64,000 nt of DNA from Labilithrix sp. Its GTDB lineage: Bacteria > Myxococcota_A > Polyangia > Polyangiales > Polyangiaceae. Positions 1 through 7,785 of the stretch are shown in pieces. The first letter of the stretch is position 1; each line of letters opens with the position of its first letter. A model generated the notes under the pieces. That model ran no database searches and was not told the origin of the DNA. It saw only the letters and a program-made list of their open reading frames with translations. Position numbers and translations under genes: made by a program. The stretch spans positions 21,892 to 85,891 of the forward strand of contig JAHBWD010000037.1 of NCBI GenBank assembly GCA_019637175.1. Reading direction: 5' to 3'.

Positions 1-815
1 CCTTCGAGACGTTCTGCTTCGACTGGGGCATCCCCGAAGACGAGGATCGCTACCAGACGTGGGACGCCGTGGTCGATCGGCTCGATCGCGTCGTCCGCTA
101 CGTGCTCCGCACGACCGGGGCGCCGAAGGCGGCGATCGTCGGCTACTGCATGGGCGCGACGCTCAGCGGGATCTACACCGCGCTCCACCCCGAGCGCGTC
201 GCGGCGCTCGCGAACATCGCCGGGCCGTTCGACTTCACCCACGCGGGCCGGCTCGGCACGATGGTCGACGCGCGGTGGTTCGATCCCGAGGCGATGACGG
301 CCGCGGGCAACCTCGGCGCCGTGCAGATGCAGAGCGGCTTCCTCGCGCTCGCGCCGACGGGATCGATCTCGAAGTGGGTCGGGCTCGCCGACAAGGGGCA
401 CGATCCGAAGGCGCGTGAGGCCTTCGGCGCCCTCGAGACGTGGGCGAGCGACAACATCCCGTTCCCCGCCGCCGCCTACGTCACGTACATCAAGGAGCTC
501 TACCAAGAGAACCGCCTCGTCCGCGGCGAGCACCGGGTGCGCGGCGAGCGCGTCGATCTCTCGCGCATTCGCTGTCCGGTCGTCTCGATCGTGGCCGAGC
601 GCGACGCGATCTGTCCGCCGAAGGCCGCGACGGCGCTCAACGACGCGACGAGCTCGCGGGTCAAGGAGGTCTTCTCCGTCCCCGGCGGTCACGTCGGCGC
701 GGTCGTCGGGAGCCGCGCGGCGCGCGAGCTCTATCCGCGCCTCCGCGCGTGGCTCACCGAGCACACCGCGCGCGAGGTGCGTGAGCGCGCGCTCACGCCG
801 GAGAGCCGCCTATGA
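1..815 (+). CDS. PHA synthase-like alpha/beta hydrolase (C-terminal part, 5' end cut off)
   Basis: The reading frame is open from the window edge, so the N-terminus is missing; about 270 residues are visible. The nucleophile elbow reads GYCMGA, the Cys form of the lipase box used by polyhydroxyalkanoate synthases rather than the Ser form of ordinary hydrolases. The acid residue is probably the Asp in ERDAICPP and the base the His in PGGHVG near the C-terminus. The FCFDWGIP stretch near the edge also fits the PhaC family (poly-3-hydroxyalkanoate polymerisation from hydroxyacyl-CoA). An SDR reductase follows 42 bp downstream on the same strand, consistent with a PHA metabolic pair. The family is well supported; the synthase class is not decided here. 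Confidence 0.8.
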   Translation, partial: FETFCFDWGIPEDEDRYQTWDAVVDRLDRVVRYVLRTTGAPKAAIVGYCMGATLSGIYTALHPERVAALANIAGPFDFTHAGRLGTMVDARWFDPEAMTAAGNLGAVQMQSGFLALAPTGSISKWVGLADKGHDPKAREAFGALETWASDNIPFPAAAYVTYIKELYQENRLVRGEHRVRGERVDLSRIRCPVVSIVAERDAICPPKAATALNDATSSRVKEVFSVPGGHVGAVVGSRAARELYPRLRAWLTEHTAREVRERALTPESRL

Positions 816-857
816 AGCTCGGGATCTGAGAGAGAACCTCCAACGTCGGAGAACACG

Positions 858-1604
858 ATGAACTTGAACGATCTGAAAGTGATGATCACCGGCGGCGCGT
901 CCGGCATGGGCGCGCACTTTGCGAAGCGTCTGCACGAGGCGGGCGCGCGCGTGGCGGTGGGCGACGTGAACGAGGGGCTCCTCGGCGAGCTCCCTGCCGG
1001 GATCGCGCGCCGCAAGCTCGACGTCTCGCGCGAGGACGACGTGGCGTCGTTCGTCGAGTGGAGCGCGAAGGAGCTCGGCGGCGTCAACGCGCTCGTCAAC
1101 AACGCGGGCATCCTGCGCGACGGCCTGCTCGTGAAGCAGGATCGCGAGACGAAGGCGATCAAAAAGCTCTCTCTCGACGACTGGAACGCGGTCATCGGCG
1201 TCAACCTCACCGGCGCCACGCTCATGGTCCGCGAGCTCGCCGCGCAGATGGTCGCGAGCGGAACGCGCCCGGGCGTCATCGTGAACATGTCGTCGATCTC
1301 GCGGCACGGCAACCGCGGGCAGTCGAACTACGTCGCTGCGAAGTCGGCGCTCGCCGCCAACACGCTGACCTGGGCGCGCGAGTTCGCTCCCTTCGGAATC
1401 CGCGTCTGCGCGATCGCGCCGGGCATGATCGAGACGCCGATGACGCGAGGCATGAACCAGAAGGCGCGAGACGCGGTCGTCGCGCAGATCCCCGTCGGCC
1501 GCATCGGTCTGCCCGACGACATCTGGCTCGCGGTGAAGTTCGCGATCGAGTGCGACTACCTCAACGCGCGCACGATCGACGTCGACGGCGGGCTCTCGTT
1601 CTGA
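858..1604 (+). CDS. SDR family NAD(P)-dependent oxidoreductase (FabG/PhaB-like)
   Basis: A 248-residue classical short-chain dehydrogenase. The cofactor-binding motif TGGASGMG lies at about residues 11-18, followed by NNAG near 82, a catalytic Ser in NMSSIS, and the YVAAK active-site Tyr/Lys pair. PGMIETPM and a DVDGGLSF C-terminus are typical of 3-oxoacyl reductases. An insertion-like LVKQDRETKAIKKL segment after NNAG suggests hydroxyacyl substrates. A CGGAGA ribosome-binding site sits 6 nt before the ATG. Its position after the PHA synthase-like gene suggests it reduces acetoacetyl-CoA or another 3-oxoacyl substrate, but this is inferred from context only. Confidence 0.85.
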   Translation: MNLNDLKVMITGGASGMGAHFAKRLHEAGARVAVGDVNEGLLGELPAGIARRKLDVSREDDVASFVEWSAKELGGVNALVNNAGILRDGLLVKQDRETKAIKKLSLDDWNAVIGVNLTGATLMVRELAAQMVASGTRPGVIVNMSSISRHGNRGQSNYVAAKSALAANTLTWAREFAPFGIRVCAIAPGMIETPMTRGMNQKARDAVVAQIPVGRIGLPDDIWLAVKFAIECDYLNARTIDVDGGLSF

Positions 1605-1909
1605 ACGAAGCGCTCGGACTTCGGCACGTAGTACTCGCTCCGCGGATCGCGCGAGAGGTCACAGACGACGACGTCGACGGTGGCCGCGCTGAACGCGACG
1701 CGAGAGACCTTCAGTCGGACGCCCGACTCCCGGGGGACGGGGATCGTCGGGCGATCCGACGGAAGCAGCTCGTCATGTAAATCGAGAGCGTGCAAGGCGG
1801 CCTCCACGGGTGCAAGGCCGATGCCCCGGCGCCGCGGTCCGTTGCGCACGAAAGATCGCCTTCGATTCCCGCGTTCGACCGTGATCGCTGCGCCACGGAT
1901 CTGTGCCAC
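1556..1909 (-). CDS. Small hypothetical protein
   Basis: A 117-codon GTG-start frame that lies in the 377-bp gap after the SDR gene and overlaps its end by 49 bp tail to tail. The middle (about residues 28-100) has balanced composition and reads like a compact beta-rich domain, including a DVVVCDLSRDP stretch, whereas the last 16 residues are antisense to the SDR gene and low in character. It would follow the DUF4388 gene on the same strand after about 70 bp. No family is recognised. It could be a spurious frame; the composition is the main reason to keep it. Confidence 0.4.
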   Translation of the reverse strand: MAQIRGAAITVERGNRRRSFVRNGPRRRGIGLAPVEAALHALDLHDELLPSDRPTIPVPRESGVRLKVSRVAFSAATVDVVVCDLSRDPRSEYYVPKSERFVQNESPPSTSIVRALR

Positions 1910-1935
1910 GCGCGGGCCACCGTTCGCGATTCGAT

Positions 1936-1968
1936 CGTAACTGCCGTAACCAACGTGACGGTCGTGAC
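1936..1968. repeat. Four CGTRAC hexamers at 9-bp spacing
   Basis: On the plus strand CGTAAC, CGTAAC, CGTGAC and CGTGAC start at 1936, 1945, 1954 and 1963, each separated by three variable bases. The array lies in the gap between the DUF4388 gene stop (1982) and the start of the small minus-strand gene (1909). Such regular short direct repeats in non-coding DNA could be a protein-binding array; no function is shown. The rest of the 1605-1981 gap holds only the small hypothetical frame. Confidence 0.5.
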
Positions 1969-1981
1969 AGGGAACGGGTGA

Positions 1982-4201
1982 TCACGGGTAGCCGACGGAG
2001 ACTTCGCCTCCGCACGGCACGATCACGTCTTGGTCGCGCCCGCGCGACCCGATTTTCACCGTGTGCTTTCCGCATGCTGCGGTGATCGGAGGAGGCGGCG
2101 AGCCCACGAGCCGCCCGTCGATCCAGACGCGATGCCCGTCGGCGGCAGGCGGCATCCGCAAGATCCCCTTGTTCGCGTCGACCGCGGGAAGGCCCGCGCC
2201 CGCCTCGGCGTACAACGCCGCTTCCACCGTCGCGCTCTCGGCGGGCGCGCTCGTCGCGACCGTCTCGGGCCCTGCGTCCTCTTCCGCCGCCGTCGCGCGC
2301 GCGCTCGCGGTGGCCACCGCGCCGTTCATCCCCGCGGTCACCCCGCCGCCCACCGGCCGATCCATCATCACGAACACCGCGAGCCCCGCCGCCACCGCCG
2401 CGACCCCGACCCCGATCATCCACCCGCCACGCTTCGCTTCCCCCGGCGCCTCGCGCGCTCCTTCTTCCGGCGGTTCTTCCTCGCGCGCCTCTTCCGGCGC
2501 CGTCCTCGCGATCGCAGTCCCGTTCTCGCTCGTGGTCGCGATCGCGGTCCCGTTCTCGCTCGTGGTCGCGATCGCCGCCGCGCTCGCGCGACTCCCGGTC
2601 CCCTGTTCTCCGCTCTGTATTCCCTCTTCGTCTTTTTCTCCCGTCCTCGCCAGAGGCCCAATCCCTCGCATCGTCCGAGGCGCTTCTTCCTCCAAGCCCG
2701 CCAGGCCCGCGGGCGGTGAAGGCGATGCCGTGAGCAGCGGCGCGAGCGCACGCACGTCTCCTCGGGTGACCGATCTCGTCTGCGACAGTCGCAGCCTCAC
2801 GTCCGAGACCGTCTCGACCGCTTCCGGATCGAGCCTTCGCGCCCTCTCGAACAGGATCGCCGCCTGCGCTTCGTCGCCCGCGCGGCGCGCGAGGTGCCCG
2901 AGCACGAACGTCGCGAAGCCGCGCTCCGTCTCCTGCTCGATCGCCTTCTGCGCGGCCGCGCGCAGACGCGGCGCGTGGGCCTCGCCGTTCGTCGCGTCGG
3001 CGCGGGCCTCGGCCCACGTCGCCCAGAGATCGTACTCGGCGGCCCCGAAGAGCGAAGCGGCGCGCCGCAGCTCGACGACCGCTTCACCGAGTCGATTCGC
3101 GCGCACGAGCTTCTTGCCGAGCTGAAATGCTTTCTCCGCGAGGAGCGGCGCCATCGGCCCGAGCGTGCGCGGCGTCGCTTCGAGGGCCGGCTCCGGCTCC
3201 TCGAGCGCCGGGAGCTTCCTCTTCGCCTCCTTCGCCTTCTGCAAGCGAGCGGCGATCTTCTTCGCGTGATCCCGTCGTCGAAGGGCGCGCACCGACGGCG
3301 CCGTACCCGGTCTCGGCGGCGGCTTCGGCGGCTCGGGGAGCGACACCATCTCGTAGGCGCCCGGCGAGGCCTTCGCGCTCGTGCTCTTCGCCGCCACGAT
3401 CGCGCTGAGGCTCGCGCTCGCGCTCATCTTCGGGCGCGGAGGCGCGATCTTCGCTCCCGTCGCCTTCGCGTCGAGATCGAGCATGTCGGTCAAGAGCAAC
3501 GCCGACAGGATCACCGCCGCGTCGACGCCCACCTGTCCGTGGAGGAGCTCCTCGACGGTTCGCGTTCCGTCGAGCGCGCGCGCGAACCCGTCTTCCGCCG
3601 GGCGGAGCCTGAACGCGTTGATCCGCGCGATGGCGTCGCGCTTGACGAGCGACGCATAGCGCCTGCGCGCTTGCGCGAGGAGCGCGTCGAGCTTCTCGCG
3701 ATCCGCGAGCTTGAGCGCGGCGACGACGAGCGGCTCGAGCGGCGTCGCGAAGTTTCCCGCCACGTCGAGCGCGCCGTGACATTCGAAGAAGTCGAGGCGC
3801 GCGGCCGTCCACGCGAGGGCGCGCACGAGCTTCTCCTGCACCTGCGCCGACAGCGCCGCGTGAACCTGCTCGGGCGACAAGAGTCCGAGCTGAACGACCA
3901 CCTCACCGAGCCTCGAGCACTTCCCCGTCACACGATCGCTCGCCATCCGCTCGAGCGCGCTCGCATACTGATCGTCGGTGAGGATCCGCTCGCGGACGAG
4001 AATGCGCCCGAGCGTCTCGCCGACGGTCCCTTCGTCGGCGAAGACGATCGCGCCCTTCTCGACGAAGACCCTGACGCGCGCGCCGCGATCGTGCCTCCAC
4101 GCGTGGTCTGCCGCGCCGCTGCCGGAGACGACGACCGCGCCGGTCTTGCGCGCCTCCTGGAGCTCGAGCAGCATCTTGAGCAGCCCGATCGCGATCGCCA
4201 C
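1982..4201 (-). CDS. DUF4388/PatA-N-like protein with membrane segment and PEGA-like tail
   Basis: A 739-residue protein with GTG start. Residues 1-240 resemble the DUF4388 (PatA N-terminal) module: helical segments with repeated GRILVRERILTDDQ and LGEVVVQLGLLSPEQ blocks, the arrangement seen in myxobacterial signalling scaffolds. Residues about 340-460 form TPR-like helices (AFQLGKKLVRANRLGEAVVELRRA region). A low-complexity linker with the decapeptide IATTSENGTA twice precedes one membrane helix (GWMIGVGVAAVAAGLAVFVM), and the C-terminus (WIDGRLVGSPPPP to GKHTVKIGSRG) looks like a PEGA domain placed outside the cytoplasm. Probably a membrane-anchored scaffold; the partner is unknown. Four minus-strand genes run in series here with gaps under 30 bp. 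Confidence 0.7.
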   Translation of the reverse strand: MAIAIGLLKMLLELQEARKTGAVVVSGSGAADHAWRHDRGARVRVFVEKGAIVFADEGTVGETLGRILVRERILTDDQYASALERMASDRVTGKCSRLGEVVVQLGLLSPEQVHAALSAQVQEKLVRALAWTAARLDFFECHGALDVAGNFATPLEPLVVAALKLADREKLDALLAQARRRYASLVKRDAIARINAFRLRPAEDGFARALDGTRTVEELLHGQVGVDAAVILSALLLTDMLDLDAKATGAKIAPPRPKMSASASLSAIVAAKSTSAKASPGAYEMVSLPEPPKPPPRPGTAPSVRALRRRDHAKKIAARLQKAKEAKRKLPALEEPEPALEATPRTLGPMAPLLAEKAFQLGKKLVRANRLGEAVVELRRAASLFGAAEYDLWATWAEARADATNGEAHAPRLRAAAQKAIEQETERGFATFVLGHLARRAGDEAQAAILFERARRLDPEAVETVSDVRLRLSQTRSVTRGDVRALAPLLTASPSPPAGLAGLEEEAPRTMRGIGPLARTGEKDEEGIQSGEQGTGSRASAAAIATTSENGTAIATTSENGTAIARTAPEEAREEEPPEEGAREAPGEAKRGGWMIGVGVAAVAAGLAVFVMMDRPVGGGVTAGMNGAVATASARATAAEEDAGPETVATSAPAESATVEAALYAEAGAGLPAVDANKGILRMPPAADGHRVWIDGRLVGSPPPPITAACGKHTVKIGSRGRDQDVIVPCGGEVSVGYP
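2517..2576 (-). repeat. Two tandem 30-bp units inside the DUF4388 gene
   Basis: Two adjacent 30-bp copies (2517-2546 and 2547-2576) differ by one base and encode the decapeptide IATTSENGTA twice in the linker before the membrane helix. In frame, so probably variable in copy number without breaking the gene. Confidence 0.8.
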
Positions 4202-4228
4202 GCGGCGAGCATAGATCAGCCGGCGCGC

Positions 4229-7200
4229 TCAAGCACGGCGCCTTCGGAGACCGGCGAACGCGGCGACGCAGACCGTCCCCACGAGGAGCCAGCCTCCGGG
4301 CGACGAGCCCGTCGAGCCCGCGCTCGCGCAGCCGCCGTCGTTCTCTCCCGGGCCTTGCACGCAGCGGCCGCCGTAGTCGCAGACGAAGCCGGGCGCGCAG
4401 TCGTCGACCGATCCGCACTGCGCGCGACACGCATCCGCGGTGCACTTGAACGGCGTGCAGTCGGTGACCTTGCCCGTGAGATCCTTGAGCGACGTGTCGC
4501 TGATGCAGATGACGCGCGAGACGCACGTCTTCGTCGCCGGATCGCACGTCGCGTTCGAGGCGCAGTCGTCGTCGTTCTCGCACTTGGCCGGGCACTCGAG
4601 CGTGCCCTTGCACTTGTAGCCGGGGCACGACGAAGCCTCCGCGCCCGCAGCGCGCGGCGTGCACGTGCCGGGCTCGACGTTGCAAACGCCGCAGCCTCCG
4701 CACTCGGTCGAGCAGCAGACGCCGTCGACGCAGCTCCGCGAGGCGCAGTCGTCGTCTTTCGCGCAAGTCGCGCCGACCTTCGCGCCGCCGGCGATCGCGC
4801 GCGCGCGAATGCGGTAGCTGCCGTATCCGGTGCGCGGATCGAGGCGCTGATACGTCACGAGGAGCTTGCCGTCGACCGACGGGCTGAGCCAAGGCGCGTC
4901 TTCGTCGCCCGGCTCTGCCGAGAGCAAGAGGCCGGCGGGATCGTGGTTCTTGCCCGCCTTCGAGATCCACGCGCCGTAGAGGTCGTAGCTCTGCTTGCCG
5001 CGAAGATCGCGCCACGCGACGACCCAGTTGGTGCCGTCGCCCGACCGCGCGACGCGCGGCCGCGACTCGTCGTGCGCGCCGACGGCGATCTTCATGCCCG
5101 ACGTTCCGTCGAGGTTCTGCCCGTCCGACGTGATGCGCGCGCCGTAGACGTCGCTCGCCTCGAGCGCGGTGCGGTAGTCTTCCCACACGACCATGAAGCC
5201 GCCGTTCTGCACGTCGGCGGCGACCTGGGGCGCGCGCTGGAAGAGGAACGCGTCGCACACGACCTGCTCGCCGTCGAGGACGGTGCCCTCCTTCGAGACG
5301 CGCGTCGCGAAGATATGGCTCACCTCGATGTTGCCGCCCGCCGCGGGTCGCGACGTCATCCACGCGACGAGGTAGCTCTTGCCGTCGTACGCGATCGACG
5401 GCAGGAGGCGCGCCTCGACCGGCGTCGACGAAGTGATGCGGAGCGGCTCGTTGTCGAGCGCCGTCGTCGCCGTGCGCGCCAAGCGGATCCCGGCGATGCC
5501 CGTCTGCCCGCCGCCCTCGCTCGTCTGGTTCTCCCACACGACGAGGTAGTTCGTGCCGTCGAACGCGACGTCGGGCTCGTTCGTGTACTCGCTGGTGCTC
5601 GCCGGGACGTAGACGTCGAAGACGGATCCCTCGGGCTTCCCTGTCGCGTCGAGATGGATGCCGCGGATGCCGTACTTGCTCGTCGTGGTGTCGTACGCGT
5701 TGAACACCACGAGGTAGCTCGCGCCGTCGGTCGCGATGCGCGCGCGTCCGAGCCCGCTCGCGTAGCGCACGTCGGAGACGATCTGCGAAGTGGCCCCCGG
5801 CTGCCCGTCCGGCGAGAGGAGCGCGCCGTAGAGCGCGGCGCGCCCGTCGCGCGTGTCGATCCACACCGACACGTGGTTCGAGCCGTTCCACGCGGTGACC
5901 GGCTCGGTCTGCGAGTTCGCCGCCTTCGACACGACGAACGTCGTGCTCGGCGCCGGAGGCTTGGCGAGCTTCACGCCGGCGACGTCCGACGACGCGAGGC
6001 CCGCGTTGTACTGCTGCGCGACGGCGAGGCTCCCCAGGCCGTCGCTCGCCAGGTTCGAGTCGTACCAGCTCCCGCCGGTCGCGAGCGCGATCGGCGCCCC
6101 GTCGGGCAACCCGCCGGCGCTGCTCACCCGCCTCCCCATGAGCTGGCCCGATCGCGACCAGGTCACCACGAAGCTCGCGCCGTCCCACGCGGCGCGCGGG
6201 CGATCTTCGTAGAACGGATCCGACGAGACGACGATGTTGGCCGGATCGATGGGGGCGCCCGCGAGGTTGATCCTGCGCGCGAAGATGTCCATCGAGCCCG
6301 TGCCGTAGTCGCTCCACACCAGGAGATGCTGCGTTCCGTCGAACGCCGACTGGTAGCTGTAGACCGAGCTCCCGCTGCTCGCGGCGAGCGTGAGTCGCGC
6401 GGTGGTCGGCTTGCCGTCGGTGCCGAACTTGCGACCGTAGAGGGTGTTGAACGATCGCCACATGACGAAGTGGCTCGCGCCGTCCCACCGCACGATCGGC
6501 TGATACTCGGCCTCGGGGAGCTTCGAAACCTCGATCGGCGTCGCGTCGAGGACGGCGCCCGTGCGCGGCACGCGCACGCCGGCGATGTCCCAGCTCGACG
6601 GGCCTCCGTAGCGCTGCCACGCGACGAACCAGCTCGTTCCGTCGAACGCGGACGACGGTTGTTCGACGTTCGTCTGGTTCGCCGCGAGGACGAGGGGCGT
6701 CGTGTCGAGCGGCGTGCCTTGCGCGTCGAGGCGCACGCCGTAGACGCCGGGCGGCTGGAACGTATCGAAGTAGGAGACGGCCCATGTCACGAGGAAGCCG
6801 TCGTTCGCGGCCGAGACGAGGGGCACGGTCGATCCCACGCCGGTCGCGATCGCGATCCCGCTGCCGTCGATGACGGTTCCGTCGGACGCGATGCGCGCGC
6901 CGTAGATCGCGGGCCGGATCCCGCGGCGATCGAACCAAACCGCGAAGTAGCCCTTGCCCGGTCCGGCCGACACGACGGAGGGGCTGTATTGCTCGCCGCT
7001 CGCCGAGCTGCCGCTGACCGGCGCGTCGATCTCGGCCTCCGGCGTGACCGTCGGATCGAGCACCGCGGGGTATCGCGACGCCTTCAGGACCGCGTCGGGC
7101 ACGATCATCACGATCTCGTCGCCCACCATGCGCGGGGTCACGACGGTGCGCTTGCCCGAGGCGTCGACCCAGGTCGCCGTGCCGTAGCGCACGCCGATGC

Positions 7201-7762
7201 CTCCCTTCGTTTCGAAGTGGAGGCCGTGAGCCGTGGTCGCGGCGTGACGTTCGCCCGCGGTGCGCACGCGCACGACGAGATCGCCTTCGCCCGAAGGGGC
7301 GCGCGCGAACGCCCAGCTCTGCTCGATGCCGTCGCCCTCGTTCGCGACGTGCTCGTCGACCTCGCCGCGCGCGAGGACGACCGTCCCGTCCCGCTCGACG
7401 ACCGCGCGCGGCGGTTGGCGCCCGGCGATCACGCGCGAGCCGCGCGCGACGAGCGTGGTCTCGAGCGAGAGCGTCGCGCCTCGGCGCGGCGTCATCTCGA
7501 TCCTGCCGGCGGCGATCTTCGCTTCGAAGGTGCTCCCGGCGGCCGCGAGCGCGCCGCCTTCGGCTCGGAACGCGAGCGCGGCGTGTCGCACGACCGTCTG
7601 GAGATCCACCGCGGGCTCGACCCTCGACGCGCTCGGCCTCGCTTCCGCCGGAGCGAAGGACGTCGTCGCGCCTGGCGCGCGCGGATCGCTCGAGCACGAG
7701 GCCACGAGCACCACGCCGGACGCGACGAGCACCGCCGATCGAAGGGAAGGCACCAGTACCAA
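4229..7762 (-). CDS. Large lipoprotein-type surface protein with MYXO-CTERM tail
   Basis: About 1177 residues. The N-terminus has a hydrophobic signal and a VASC lipobox. Residues about 150-1000 are a long series of similar WxG/SxxYLVVW-type blades (for example YLVVFNAYDTT, YLVVWENQTS, YLVAWMTSR), indicating a beta-propeller. Residues about 1010-1130 are Cys-rich with repeated DDCAS...C units, followed by GGCASAGSTG, a membrane helix and RRRR, which fits a MYXO-CTERM sorting signal. I chose the TTG at 7762 because GGGAGG lies 6 nt upstream; a GTG at 7753 is the alternative. Longer in-frame starts would extend into the upstream gene and lack signal-peptide character. Having both a lipobox and a MYXO-CTERM tail is odd. 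Confidence 0.8.
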   Translation of the reverse strand: MVLVPSLRSAVLVASGVVLVASCSSDPRAPGATTSFAPAEARPSASRVEPAVDLQTVVRHAALAFRAEGGALAAAGSTFEAKIAAGRIEMTPRRGATLSLETTLVARGSRVIAGRQPPRAVVERDGTVVLARGEVDEHVANEGDGIEQSWAFARAPSGEGDLVVRVRTAGERHAATTAHGLHFETKGGIGVRYGTATWVDASGKRTVVTPRMVGDEIVMIVPDAVLKASRYPAVLDPTVTPEAEIDAPVSGSSASGEQYSPSVVSAGPGKGYFAVWFDRRGIRPAIYGARIASDGTVIDGSGIAIATGVGSTVPLVSAANDGFLVTWAVSYFDTFQPPGVYGVRLDAQGTPLDTTPLVLAANQTNVEQPSSAFDGTSWFVAWQRYGGPSSWDIAGVRVPRTGAVLDATPIEVSKLPEAEYQPIVRWDGASHFVMWRSFNTLYGRKFGTDGKPTTARLTLAASSGSSVYSYQSAFDGTQHLLVWSDYGTGSMDIFARRINLAGAPIDPANIVVSSDPFYEDRPRAAWDGASFVVTWSRSGQLMGRRVSSAGGLPDGAPIALATGGSWYDSNLASDGLGSLAVAQQYNAGLASSDVAGVKLAKPPAPSTTFVVSKAANSQTEPVTAWNGSNHVSVWIDTRDGRAALYGALLSPDGQPGATSQIVSDVRYASGLGRARIATDGASYLVVFNAYDTTTSKYGIRGIHLDATGKPEGSVFDVYVPASTSEYTNEPDVAFDGTNYLVVWENQTSEGGGQTGIAGIRLARTATTALDNEPLRITSSTPVEARLLPSIAYDGKSYLVAWMTSRPAAGGNIEVSHIFATRVSKEGTVLDGEQVVCDAFLFQRAPQVAADVQNGGFMVVWEDYRTALEASDVYGARITSDGQNLDGTSGMKIAVGAHDESRPRVARSGDGTNWVVAWRDLRGKQSYDLYGAWISKAGKNHDPAGLLLSAEPGDEDAPWLSPSVDGKLLVTYQRLDPRTGYGSYRIRARAIAGGAKVGATCAKDDDCASRSCVDGVCCSTECGGCGVCNVEPGTCTPRAAGAEASSCPGYKCKGTLECPAKCENDDDCASNATCDPATKTCVSRVICISDTSLKDLTGKVTDCTPFKCTADACRAQCGSVDDCAPGFVCDYGGRCVQGPGENDGGCASAGSTGSSPGGWLLVGTVCVAAFAGLRRRRA

Positions 7763-7785
7763 GCGTATCCTCCCGGCGCCCTCGG

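Noticed and set aside
3903..7697. Open frame of 1264 codons on the minus strand
   Set aside because: Arg-rich alternative frame of the MYXO-CTERM protein gene; no domain, no signal.
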